Below, in pieces: positions 38,154 to 48,929 of a stretch of DNA of 64,000 nucleotides. The translations under genes were made by a program, and so were the position numbers. Each line of letters begins with the position of its first letter. Positions within the stretch are counted from its first letter, which is position 1. The notes beneath the pieces were generated by a model. That model had not been told where the DNA came from, ran no database searches, and was given only the letters and a program-made list of their open reading frames with translations. The stretch comes from Luidia sarsii (lineage: Eukaryota; Echinodermata; Asteroidea; Paxillosida; Luidiidae). Where the stretch lies: NCBI GenBank assembly GCA_949987565.1, contig OX465115.1:2933959-2997958 (forward strand). The letters are read 5' to 3'.

Positions 38154-41100
38154 TCACTCGTCTTCCGATAGCCTCTCCGTCTTGACCTTGTTGAGGGGAG
38201 TGATGCTTGCCGGGGCTTGGGGGCTGTGGTGGTCCGGCAGGGGCTCCTCCTCCTTGGCGTCTAGGTCCGGCGGGCCCTCCTCCTCGTCCACGATGGTGCT
38301 CTGGTCCGAGTCGGTGGTGGTCGTCCGCGAGGAGCCGGGATACACGCCTAGACTCGTGGGGTACATCCCGCAGTCGGGCCGGGACGGGCCGCTGCCGCTG
38401 CCGCTGCCGCTGCCGCTGCCGCTGCCACTGCCGCCGTCGGAGGTGTTGTGGTTGTAGGAGGCGGACTCGTCGTCCTGGCCGAAGTGCGGGTAGGGGAGCG
38501 GGGCGGACTCGTTGCCCGTATTGGACTCGGAGTCCGGCGGTAGGATGCGGCACAGCTCGGCGATGGCGGCCGACACCTCCAGCGGCAGCACGTCCTTGGC
38601 CAGGTGCTGCATGGCGTGCTTCTTGAGCGACTTGAGCGACTTGAAGCGCTTGCTGCAGACGGGGCAGGCCTGGGCCTCGGCCGAGTGGACCCGCTGGTGC
38701 CGGTGCAGGGCGCTGCTGTTCTTGAAGCACTTCTGGCAGTGGGGGCACTGGCAGGGCCGCTCCTGGCTGTGCGTCTTGACGTGCGTCTCCAGCTGGTCCT
38801 TGAAGTTGAACTTCTTGCTGCAGAGGCCGCACTGGAACTCCCGCCGGTTCTCGTGGTCGCGCAGGTGGCGCTTGAGGCGGCAGGCCTCGGTGAAGCTCTT
38901 GTCGCACATGCTGCACTGGTGGGGGCGCACCTCCAGGTGGATGCTCTGGTGGATGCGCAGCCGGTAGCGGTCCACGAAGTCCCGGCCGCAGACCTCGCAG
39001 ATGTGCGGCCGCAGGCCCAGGTGCCAGCGCTCGTGCTTGCGCAGCGCCGACAGCTGCTTGAAGGCCTTCTCGCACTGCTGGCACTTGTAGGCCCGCTCGT
39101 CGCTATGCGAGCGCCGGTGCTTCTTCAAGGCGTCGCTGACGCGGAAGGTCTTGTCGCACTGCTCGCACTTGAAGGGCCGCACGCCCGTGTGGATGCGCAC
39201 GTGGCACTTCAGCGTGTTGCGCTCCTTGAAGCTCTTGCCGCAGACCAGGCACGGGTAGGGCCGCTCGTCCGAGTGCGTCCTCATGTGGCTCTCCAGCCCC
39301 TTCTTGCTGGAGTAGGCCTTCTGGCACAGCTCGCACTGGAAGGGGAGCTCCCCCGTGTGCACCCGCTCGTGCACCTTCCGCTTGACGTTGCGGGGGAAGA
39401 CCCTGTCGCAGTAGCGGCAGGGGAAGGGCTTCTCCACCCGCTTGAAGACGGGCTGGACGCCCGTGTGGACGCTCTCGTGCCGGGCCTGGGCTTTCAGCGA
39501 GCGGAACTTGAGCGGGCAGTGGCCGCAGGCAAACTGCCCGACAAAGTGCTTCTGGACGTGCGTGGTGAGGGTGGACTTCTGCTTGTAGCTCTTCTGGCAG
39601 TGCTGGCACTGGAAGGGCCGGTCGTCCGTGTGGGTCTTGAGGTGGCGGAGGAGGTCGCGGGGCAGGCCAAAGGCCTTGCCGCAGACGTGGCAGGGCAGGT
39701 GCTTGGCGTGCGTGTGCGTCTTGAGGTGGGTGGTCATGGCGTTCTTGACCTTGAAGCGCTTGGGGCAGTGCTCGCACTTGAAGGGACGCTCCGTGTTGTG
39801 GCACTGCTGCTTGTGCCGGGTGCGCATGTAGCTGGTCCGGAAGGCCTTGGGGCACTCCTCGCACGGGTAGGGCCGCTCGCCCGTGTGCGTGCGCTCATGC
39901 ACGATGCGGGCCGTGCTGGAGCCGAACACCCGGCCGCAGTGGCCGCATGTGTGGTTGGCGTGCGAGCGCTCGTGCGTCCGCATGGTGTGGATCTCCTTGA
40001 AGGTGCGGCCGCAGACCGAGCAGCTGAACTTCTTGCCCCCGCCGCTGCTCGGCGCTGCCTCGGCGCCGCCGCTGTCGTCGTCCGCGGCCGGTCCCGGCTT
40101 GGCGCCCTCGCCGTCTCTCGTCCTCCGGTAGCGCTTCCAGTGGCTCCTCTTGTGTCGGATGAAGCGGTCCAGGTCCTTCAGGTGCCAGCGACAGTAGAGG
40201 CAGGAGAAGCGGCGGCCGGGGAGGAGCCTGTGCAGCCTCTGGGCCCGCCGCCTCCACCTGCCCTTCATGAGGAGCGACGACAGGACCAGCGTGCCCGAGT
40301 AGGGCCTGCCGGCGTCCCCGTCCCCGTCTCGGGGCGGCGGCTCCGCGCCCGCCTTGCCGGACGTGGCCGGGCTTCCCCCCGCGGCCGCGTCTCCGGCAGC
40401 GCCGGCGCCGCTCTCGGGTCGTTGGCGTTCCGGGCCGGAGGAGGCGCCGGCCTGAGTCGGGGCAATCGCCGGCGCCCGAGAGAGATCGAGGCGGGACGGG
40501 GAGGACAGCAAGTTGAGCAGGGACGGCGACTCCTGCCTCTGGCTGGCGGGAGGATGATGGTGGTGAGGCTGCCGCGCATTCTTGGAGCCGGGTCCCGAGG
40601 TGGCCTGGGTGACGTCCCCTGCCGAAAACTTCTTCGGATCGGGCGAGCCGCGGAGTGGCGGACACCCGCCCGCCTGGTCTGGCCTGTTGCCCTCCAGGGC
40701 ACTCTTTAACACGCCCGATACGGTGGGCTTGACGTCCGCCGACGGCCCCTCCCTCCCAGGGCCAAAGTCGAACAGGCCGGCCCCGCCCTGGCCAGGGGCG
40801 TGGCCTGCCCCGCCCTTGAGCTTCTCCCGCAGCTGGTCAATCTTGCTGTTCAGCGCCCGCCGCTTGGTAGCCGCTGTCACGGGCGAGACACCGGCCACGC
40901 CTGTTTTACCCCAGATGGCCACCTTGGGGGCGGACGTGTCCGTGGGGGCGGGCGTGTCCCTGGGGGTGAGCGTGTCCCTGGGGGCGGGCATGTCCCTGGG
41001 GGTGGGTGTGTCTCTGGGGCTGGGTGTGTCTCTGGGGCTGGGTGTGTCTCTGGGGCTGGGTGTGTCCTTCCGGGTGGGTGTGTCCCTGAGGGTGGGCATG

Positions 41101-41485
41101 TCCCTTGGAGCAGCCGTGTCCCTCCGGATGGGCGTGTCCCTTGGAGCAGGCGTGTTCCTCCGGATGGGCGTGTCCCTTGGAGCGGGCGTGTTCCTCTGGA
41201 TGGGTGTGTCCCTTGGAGCGGGCGTGTTCCTCCGGATGGGCATGTCCCTTGCAGCGGGCGTGTTCCTCTGGATGGGTGTGTCCCTTGGAGCGGGCGTGTT
41301 CCTCTGGATGAGTGTGTCCTTCAAGGTGGTTGTGTCCCTCGGAGCAGGCACGTCCTTCCGCATGGGTGTGTCCCTCGGGATGGGCGTGTCCCTCGGGATG
41401 GGCGTGTCCCTTGGGATGTGGCGCACGGCCGGGAAGGCATGGGCACCGTGGGCTTGTCGGCACACGCTGCACAAGTGCGGCTGAT
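38154..41485 (-). CDS. PRDM gene exon 3 (repeat region and zinc-finger array)
   Basis: Acceptor TTCTGCTTTGCAG. 3332 nt, stop at 38154. Eighteen C2H2 fingers can be counted, from CLYCRWHLKDLDRFIRHKRS to CPVCSKRFKSLKSLKKHAMQ. Several linkers depart from TGEKP. The stop codon is followed directly by a genomic A-run. Plus-strand frames up to 701 codons are GC-driven shadows. Confidence 0.95.
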
Positions 41486-43349
41486 CTGCAAAGCAGAAGA
41501 GGCATTTTTGGTTTCAATGCAATTTCGTCCAGAACAAGGCCATACCTCCACTCTAGGTTAAGGGCTAAGGAAGGAAGGAGATAGGGAGGAGCTCAGGAAA
41601 GCTGGAGAGGGTCAGATCACAAGAAGATGGGAAATATGAACAACGGAGGCAATTCCAAAGAAAAGCAGAACGTGGGAAGAAACGACTGCATGGGTGAGAG
41701 GAGGCAGACTGCCTGGTTGCTCGCTTCAACGTCTTAACAGTGTGGGTTATGATGCACTTTCGATGAAATGGAAAACGGAAACCGTCGGGTCTCTCACCGG
41801 CCAGTCCCCTGGGGCTCTCCTCCAGCTTGAGCGGCCGCAGGCAGAGCCGGAGCTCCTGGCCGGCCGCGATGGCCGCGAAGCAGCGGTAGTAGACGGCGCC
41901 GCGGTGCTGGTAGGCCAGCAGGTTGGCCCGGGGCGTGGGCTCCTCGCTGCAGGCCACGTAGCGCATCCAGTTGGCCAGCTCCCCCTTGCTCCCGTCCAGG
42001 TAGTGGCAGAGCTTTCCGCGGCAGTGCACCTGGAGGGAAAGGTAGTTCGCAATTTTGAAAACAAGAGGAACCGCAGTTCAAAGTCTCTATCCATGGGTCG
42101 GACGCGCTTCTGCTCAACGGGCCCACGGGAACAACCAGGGACTTCAAGACACTTGAGGGCGGCAAACACTCCAGTCCCTTTTTTTCTTTTTCTTCGCTCG
42201 TTCTGTGCCCGTGAGTTGCTGTTCTGGGCATGGCTGCTTAGTTCTGACCTCAAGAAAACTTCCAGAAAGAACCAATAATTATGTCAGGCAAGATTTAAAG
42301 GTTCGCATGATGGAAATGAAATGAAGTACGTTCAAGAATTTGTTAGGAGGGGCTGACGTTTCGATTAAGACTTTTGATCCTAGCAGGACCTTTGAATTTT
42401 TATCGGCTATCGTTGAGAATCACAAACAAGACTGTGGAAATTGGATGCAGGCTCCGAGCTCGTTGCTTCCATTGGACATTGTGTGTAGTTTGAAGTCAGA
42501 GCACATGAGCTTGTGCAGGGTCTGGGTCTATCAGCTGAGGCTGGAAATATCACAAGGGTCTGTGGGGATATGCCTGCGGTCAATCGCTAGTGGCTTCCAT
42601 AACCTTGTGTATCATTTGAAGCCATAACCGGCAATGACCTCAAGCTGACTCATAATTTGGAGTATCATCGTGTCCGAGTGCATTGGCTAGGGCTTGAAAT
42701 AATACAAGGGTCTATGGGGGAATTGACTGCAGTCAATCACTAGTGGCTTCCATATCCCTGTGTGTAATTTGAAGCTGTAACCAACAAACTCAAGCAGGAC
42801 CATTCTTTTAGTGTATCGGTGTGTCTGAAGTCATTGGCTACTAGCTAGGGCTGCAAATAACACACTTGGCTATGGGGCACTGGCTGCAGTCGTAACTAGT
42901 GGCTTCCTTATTTGTACAAGAGATGTAGACAAAGCCAGAGCCATAGCTGTCATTTACAAAATGAGACCCTAAGGGATAGACAGAGATTTCTCTTTGCACG
43001 AGGCAAAAGTTTGAGATGACCTACGTACCTCCCACGTCTCTTCTCTGTCTGCCCCGCCCCCAGAAGACGACGGCACCACAGCGCCCTCATAGGGTCCAAA
43101 CCACGCCCCCGCCTGGAAGTCCTGCACGGCAAAGATGCCCCGCCTCAGCCTGGGCGTGGCTCGGCCCCGCCCTTTCTTCCCCTCTGCCTCCTTCTCCTTC
43201 TCGCCCTTCTCCTCCTCCTCCTCTACCCAGGCGCAATACCTCAGGCCCCGGGGCAGGGTGTGCAGGGCGCGGTCGGGGGCGGGTCTTGGGGTGGGGCTGT
43301 CGGGGACCAGCCGCTCCCGCTGGGCGGAGCTGGGGCCGGCTGGGTCCAT
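38154..43349 (-). CDS. PRDM-type PR/SET and 18-zinc-finger protein
   Basis: Three exons: 43349-43029, 42029-41798 and 41485-38154, all phase-consistent (about 1294 residues). The PR/SET domain is split over exons 1-2, with RRGIFAVQDFQAGAWFGPYE in exon 1 and ANWMRYVACSE, NLLAYQHRGAVYYRCFAAI and GQELRL in exon 2. These are hallmarks of PRDM proteins (DNA-binding transcription or chromatin regulators, some histone H3 methyltransferases). Exon 3 begins with CSVCRQAH, then ~170 residues of Arg-Asp-Thr-Pro-type hexapeptide repeats, a charged linker and 18 C2H2 fingers (roughly residues 610-1150). The C-terminal tail has a Gly-Ser repeat and VKTE, a SUMO-type motif. Orthology within the PRDM family is not resolved. 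Upstream non-coding exons may exist. Confidence 0.93.
40903..41424 (-). repeat. Coding minisatellite in the PRDM gene
   Basis: About 18-bp and 36-bp units encoding variants of Pro-Arg-Asp-Thr-Pro (RDTPAPRDTP, RNTPAPRDTPI, RRNTP). All three frames stay open, which produces Gly/Val and Cys/Ser shadow frames on the other strand. Confidence 0.9.
41556..41700 (+). repeat. Interspersed repeat, relative of 15539-15715
   Basis: aggttaagggctaaggaagg ... gtgggaagaaac. Confidence 0.6.
41798..42029 (-). CDS. PRDM gene exon 2 (second half of PR/SET)
   Basis: Acceptor TTTCCCTCCAG. Begins VHCRGKLCHYLDGSKGELAN and ends at a GTGAGAG donor after phase 1, which the next exon (|AT CAG CCG) completes. Confidence 0.92.
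42345..42395. repeat. CTAGCAGGAC-family fragment
   Basis: ggggctgacgtttcgatt ... gatcctagcaggaccttt. Confidence 0.6.
42440..42920. repeat. Degenerate ~155-bp tandem repeat in PRDM intron 1
   Basis: agtggcttcc recurs at about 42589, 42744 and 42899 with shared tgaagcc-taacc, ttggctagggct and acaagggtct-tgggg blocks. Confidence 0.7.
43029..43349 (-). CDS. PRDM gene exon 1 (first half of PR/SET)
   Basis: ATG 43349 (MDPAGPSSAQ). A Glu/Lys-rich stretch is followed by RRGIFAVQDF and FGPYEGAVV near residues 70-92. Donor GTACGT after phase 0. Confidence 0.88.
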
Positions 43350-43499
43350 CCTGGGTGCGTCGTCTCGGCAACGGCGATGAATGACCTGAATGACGCCGAG
43401 TAAAGAGAGTGTCTCATGGCCTACAGGTTTTTTTTTTTATAGCAATGTGGTTGAAGAGCAGAGCATGAGAGGGACACCCATACGCACACCCATACGAAA

Positions 43500-44040
43500 G
43501 TGCATTGCCTATTTGTACAAGGTTTTTTTTAACTAGCCCACCGGGCTATTAAATTGAGTTTTTTGCTAGCCCGCAGCAAGTTTTACTAACCCTGTATAAT
43601 TAATATTGAGGTTAACACAAGGTTATTAGGTCAAATATAACAAATGATTAGTTTCTACTTTCTAATCCCTGCCCGCATCGTTTTTTGCCGCCACACCGCT
43701 GTCTACTTTTTACTAGTCCGCAGGGCTAGCAAAGTGGGTCATTTTACAAGCCCGTAGCTGTTTTTACTAGACAATGACCATCGGGCTGGTGCTAAGGTCG
43801 AGCCCTGCTATAACTTAAGCTTGGAACTTGGAACCCTCCTCGATCCTTAACAATCCTCTATGTAAATTTATCGACCTTCCTCAAATCCTCCACAGTCCTC
43901 CAGTGTAAATATGACAACCTTCCCCAATCCTCCACAATCTTCCAAGATCTCAATGTACCTGTAGCATGCTTCCTCAATTCTCCACAATTCTCCAGTGTAA
44001 ATTTAACAACTTTCCTCAATCGTCCATAATCCACGTTGGC
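43500..44040. repeat. Short degenerate repeats, no gene
   Basis: 43520-43800 has repeated actagcccgc/gggcta motifs. 43830-44040 has irregular cctcaatcctccaca-like units resembling those at 55785-55990. Confidence 0.5.
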
Positions 44041-44244
44041 CAATCAATAAACTGTGTTCAAAAATATGCGTTATAACATCAACAGGAACGACCTACAGGA
44101 TGAATACGGTTGCCGGGTGAATATCAATTCTAATGGGGGAGGTATTTACTCCCCAACGGCATCCGGATGAGTAAACACTTTAAAATCTTTCAAAGCATTT
44201 ATCTCACAATTTGTGAAAAGGTCACCTTTATAGATCAATTAAAC

Positions 44245-44435
44245 CTAACGCTTTGCACCTCCTGCACAGGACACACACTGTATACAGCAATTTACCACAG
44301 TGCCCACAGGGGTGTAGGCTCACATACCACAGGTCACCACAAAAACTCCGCTGTGGAATGTCCTGGTGCATGGCCCTTATCCTCCCACAGGAAAAACCAC
44401 GTGTGGTTAATTGTGGTTTCAATGCCGGTTAGGGT
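44245..44435 (+). repeat. Third copy of the 34345 repeat
   Basis: acctcctgcacaggacacac ... tgtggtttcaatgccggtta. Confidence 0.75.
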
Positions 44436-44906
44436 TAACATAGCCTTTGCTGGCTGTGTTTTGTCACAGTTGACACAGGCCATAGTCACCGATGTCATCG
44501 CGCTGCCATTTTGTAGAAGGATGCCGAAACAAAGGAAGATCCGAGAATGTCTCCACAGCAATGACGTCACGGGAATTAATTTAAGTTATTTTTTTATTCT
44601 TTTTACTCTTATCATTTTGTAACGACTTGCGTGTTGCTTAGTAGTTTAGAAAGTACATCAGTGCTACTGTAGGTAACCAACACTAACTACAGGTTGAGGC
44701 TTTAATTTAAACTGGAAATTAAGGAAATAAGTGCACAACCTGCCGAAGTATAGGCTTACAATATTGGCTAATGCTAGCTTCATTGACGTTAGCCCTTGCA
44801 CTAGTCAAATTATTACTAGTAGTACAGTGGAACGTCACGATAATTTTATAACAATATACTGAACGTTCGGCTAGTTGAACATGCCCCTTAACTCCCAATT
44901 TTTGTG
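44436..44906. other. Intergenic, no gene seen
   Basis: No splice-supported exon or repeat with clear boundaries recognised. Confidence 0.45.
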
Positions 44907-44915
44907 TACAAGATA

Positions 44916-45104
44916 CAAAGTGGCTGTTGTTACGGCAGTCGTCCGTGTGGTTCCCTGACTTGATTGTATTTCGTCAGCATTGCAGGCTGGTTGAACCAGT
45001 CTATTACTATTAGCTGATAGTCTGGTTCCAAGAGCTAAACATCCTGACAAATACTGTGAAGTCAGGGAACCACACGGACGACTGCCGTAACAACAGCCAC
45101 TGCG
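44916..45104. mobile_element. Foldback MITE, copy 4
   Basis: A 189-bp copy with a perfect 9-bp duplication TACAAGATA. The left end is mutated (caaagtgg instead of cgcagtgg). Confidence 0.9.
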
Positions 45105-45429
45105 TACAAGATATGTGGCCGCAACTGCTACATAACGAACGACCGCTATACCGAATTTTCATGAATCCCAGTAATTGTGGTAAACCGTAACCCTCATCCT
45201 CCCAAAAGTCAACCTTCGAGAGGATAAGGGTTACAGTTACCGCAACTAGGCTCCCAGGATGCTCATTACAATTACCGCAGCTATATAAAAAGAGGCTACA
45301 GTTAATCTTAATCAATGTACATGTAAGTTGTAGTTGTAGGTTGTAGGTAGGCTATATTTCCTGAGACTAGAGATCTAAAACTAGTAACTAAACTTAGGTA
45401 AAAAATCTAATAAGCACAGATTACTCTTA

Positions 45430-45474
45430 AAATTTAGTGGGCCTGACGTTTCGATCCAAGCAGGACCTTTCTCA
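45430..45474 (+). repeat. CTAGCAGGAC-family fragment
   Basis: aaatttagtgggcctgacg ... gatccaagcaggacctttc. The rest of 45105-46020 shows no supported gene. Confidence 0.6.
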
Positions 45475-46029
45475 GCACAGATTACATTTAATCAATAGCC
45501 ATGACATGAGTACGAGTTTGAATGCTAAGTGATGGGTGGATCAATGGACTGGTTTCAGCAACTCACGGTCACCAAATATCAATCTTTGTGCTCGCTAATC
45601 CCCGTTCCTTTGATACAATAATTGATAACAACAAACACGGGCTAGCATAGTGCACGCGTACGACGCAATTAGAATTTCGATTGTCAACCCTTGCACTTGT
45701 AAATGTTTTCTTTTCTTTTTTTTCTATTCCGAAACGGCCTGAGCTTTCCTCCCGTGGGAAAATCGGCGAGCAGATTCCCTCAGAAATAGATTCTGCGACG
45801 GAACAATACTTACACCGGTCTGGGGTTCCACCGCGAGGCAGTCATCAAGCGAAGAATTCCACCCGAAAAACTGGACTGGCCAGCTTTGTTTTACGACAGG
45901 TGACTGGCAGGTTTCGTCGGAGAACAAAGATAGGGAGACTGCAGTAAGGCACCAGTGCTATGCCAGTGCACTGTGACTGCAGCGCAGCATTATGGACATG
46001 GACACACGGGTCGGAAAAAGGTTAGGGCG

Positions 46030-46570
46030 CCACCATTAAAAATCGGTACATGTACATGTACATGTATGTATAATTATTATGTACATGTACATGTACCGCA
46101 CATGTACATGTGCACACTGGGGATGTACAATGTGCATAAACATGTACATGTACATGTACATGTACGTGCATGCACATGTACATGTGTACAATGTACATGC
46201 AGTACATGTATACAATGCACAGTACAGTGCAGTAGGCCAATTATGTGCACATGTGCAATACGTTACATGCATTATGTTACGTACTGTACATTATTGTACA
46301 AGTCTGTACAGTTCTCCCGATCTCCTGTTTTGGGCAAATTTGCCTTGTTTTGGGCAAAAATGTACATGTGCATAATACTTATAATTGTGCATGTATATGC
46401 ATTGTGTCACCTGTATACTGTACATGTGCCCAGCACGTACACCTGTGCGCATGTACACCTGCCATGTGCCTGTACTATGGTGGTGCATGCATCACCTGCG
46501 CCTGTACACCTGCGCCTACACCTGCGCATGTACATGTACACCTGTATAGTATGTGCATAAGTTATACGTA
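46030..46570. repeat. TACATG-rich simple-sequence region
   Basis: Dense tacatgtaca palindromic units and tgcacatgtg variants. Met/Tyr/His/Cys open frames here are compositional. Confidence 0.85.
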
Positions 46571-46579
46571 CACCTCAGC

Positions 46580-47970
46580 CTAGTACTGTGCAATTTACAC
46601 GCAGCATGCAAATGGTACGCACATAATGTAGATGTATCCTCCAGTAACCGGTTTTCGACGATATAAGGACTTTTCTTCAAACTGAACAATGTGGACGAAA
46701 GTATCACACTAAAAGAGGTCTCAGTCACTTTGTCCACACCACAGACTATTAGAATAATCATAGAGAAGGTTGATCAAGCCTGTCACTTCCGTAAGATTAC
46801 CCGGTTTTGTTGACGTCCGCGGCGCACCGCGCAGTAAGCACCGTGACCTATTTTCGTCGGTGGTGTTTAGTAAGGTGTCCCAGTGCAGCCAAACGCACAA
46901 TAAATTCTTAAAATAACTCAAAATGCTGTGTGGCACTGTACAATTCTTCCCTGTATTTTTTCTTGTGTTCATCTTTGGGTTTTTTTTCGACACTGCTTCT
47001 AAAACTTTCCTCAAATCATTCATAATTTATACTTAAAACGTATTGGTCTGGTTGATGTCTTCTTTTGTGACGTTTTAAAAAACTCCACAATCCTCTTTCT
47101 CACTGCTTCTTCAGTTATGACTTTAATGTCACTCCAGAGACACATTTCCTCCTTCTTGGTACTTTCTCTAGCTGCCCTTTTATTTTTTTCATTTTTTATA
47201 AAAGCCTATTGGGCCATGTTACTTTTTGTCTTTAAATAATAATTAAAAAAATATTTAAAAAAATTATATAAGCGAGACGCCCTATTGGAGCATCCATAGT
47301 TTTTACCCAGAACGGACTGCCTCAAGTTGCATGATATTTTTTTTTCTACGGATGTTGGGGTTTATTATGGTACACTCAGATTTTTTTTAGGACCAACATT
47401 AAAGAAAACTGGAGCTTCGAAGCAACTGGCAATTTTGTACCTAGGAAAATAGACCCCAAAAGCGCAACTTTTTGAATCACACGAGTTTGGCCTACTGGAA
47501 AAGCCTTAACTTTCCACATTTTCGGTGACGGACAAGAGCAGTAAACCAACTGTAAGATACGAAGTCTGAGATCGTTATACGGAGTTGTTTTCATCGTGCG
47601 ATGTGAGTTAGAAGGCTAAGCGTCGAAAACGTGTACCGTCGAAAACGGGGGTTCCCATGATACATGTGTGTATGTGTACAAAGTGTTAAAAATGGTCATC
47701 ACTGCAGGGCGTAGACTATGGGTGACGCCCATCCCGCCTGGCGCGGTTAGCACTAATTATTTAAAGCGCAACTGAAGTAAAAACCTATGTTAAATATGTT
47801 AATTGGTACAATCTCAGATTTTTAATGTCCATGGCCTAATCCATTGCTCCCAAATAAATATTTGGCCGTTACGAAATGATGCATGCCCGCATATAATAAT
47901 TGGCCCCTCTTTTTTCCCGAGGATTTACCGAGCCGATGGGCATTATTTCTTAATCAAACGAAATTAAATG
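46580..47970. other. Intergenic, no gene seen
   Basis: AT-rich, with no recognisable gene. Confidence 0.45.
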
Positions 47971-47971
47971 A

Positions 47972-48155
47972 ATCTAAAATTTAGTGGGCCTGACGTTTCG
48001 ATCCTAGCAGGACCTTTCTCAAAGGCAGGACCTTTCTCACTCTGCCTTTGAGAAAGGTCCTGCTAGGATCGAAACGTCAGGCCCACTAAATTTTAGATTT
48101 ACTTTTTGGTAATTTTAGTCAGTAAGCAGTTTGCAACATTTTTGTATATCACCGA
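47972..48155. repeat. CTAGCAGGAC-family near-perfect palindrome
   Basis: aaatttagtgggcctgacg ... caaaggcaggacctttctc, then the exact reverse complement through gcccactaaattttag and the gtaagcagtttgcaac extension. Confidence 0.85.
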
Positions 48156-48542
48156 AATTAAATGAAATGTAATTGAAGCTTAATTGGCGAATTTAACCGG
48201 CGTCCGCGCTTTTTTTTTTTTTTTACTTTTGGCTACCCGGTAGGAGATTCCATTTTAATGGGCTGAAATACCGTTGCTTGTCACGCGCATGAGGCGCCCG
48301 TCGGTGGCCGCACGATGGCGCGATGGCGATGAGATCTTGCGCGATGGCGATCGATGGACCATGAATGTGCTTTTAACCGAGCAGCTTTTACTACCCCCTA
48401 CCGGCACCGTCTGAACTGGACTTAACTCTCGTCTTGGGCAAAGTCATCAATTGTCCAGGTGTCATTCCAACTGGGTAGAAAGTCGGTTGGTAGAAACGGC
48501 ATGCGTCGATTACGATCGTTCGGTCTATCTAAAATTAAAGTA

Positions 48543-48929
48543 GTACCGGTGTCATGCCAAAATAGTGTCCCCTGCCAAAATAGTGTCCACTCATTAGCAT
48601 ACTGATCGCTGATTGGTCCAATACGTATGACATTCAACCACCGTGGTTGGGGTATGGTTGCGCACTACACACGCATTGTGTATGGTTGCTGGCCTAACAC
48701 ACGCAACGTTGGGCACTTTGGTACCGTTGGACCCTAACTGTAAGACGTAACGCTAACCCTAACCCAAACAACCCTAATCCTAACCCTAATCCTAATCCCA
48801 ATCCTAATTCTAATCCAAACCCTAACCCTAACGACCATAATCCTAGTCCTAACGCTAACCAATCAGCGATCAGTATGCTAATGAGCGGACAGTATTTGGC
48901 AGGGACACTTTTTGGCAGGACACCGGTAC
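48543..48929. mobile_element. TIR element with a degenerate telomere-like core
   Basis: Inverted ends of ~75 bp (gtaccggtgtcatgcc ... actgatcgctgattgg and the reverse complement ccaatcagcgatcagt ... ggcaggacaccggtac). They surround cctaacccta-type repeats at about 48722-48862. Confidence 0.8.

Noticed and set aside
38604..40709. A 701-codon plus-strand frame
   Set aside because: It is antisense to the zinc-finger array and is kept open by high GC content.
46030..46570. Met/Tyr/His/Cys-rich frames
   Set aside because: TACATG simple repeats.
48722..48862. A chromosome end or fusion point
   Set aside because: The CCCTAA-like repeats are degenerate, short and framed by TIRs inside continuous sequence.
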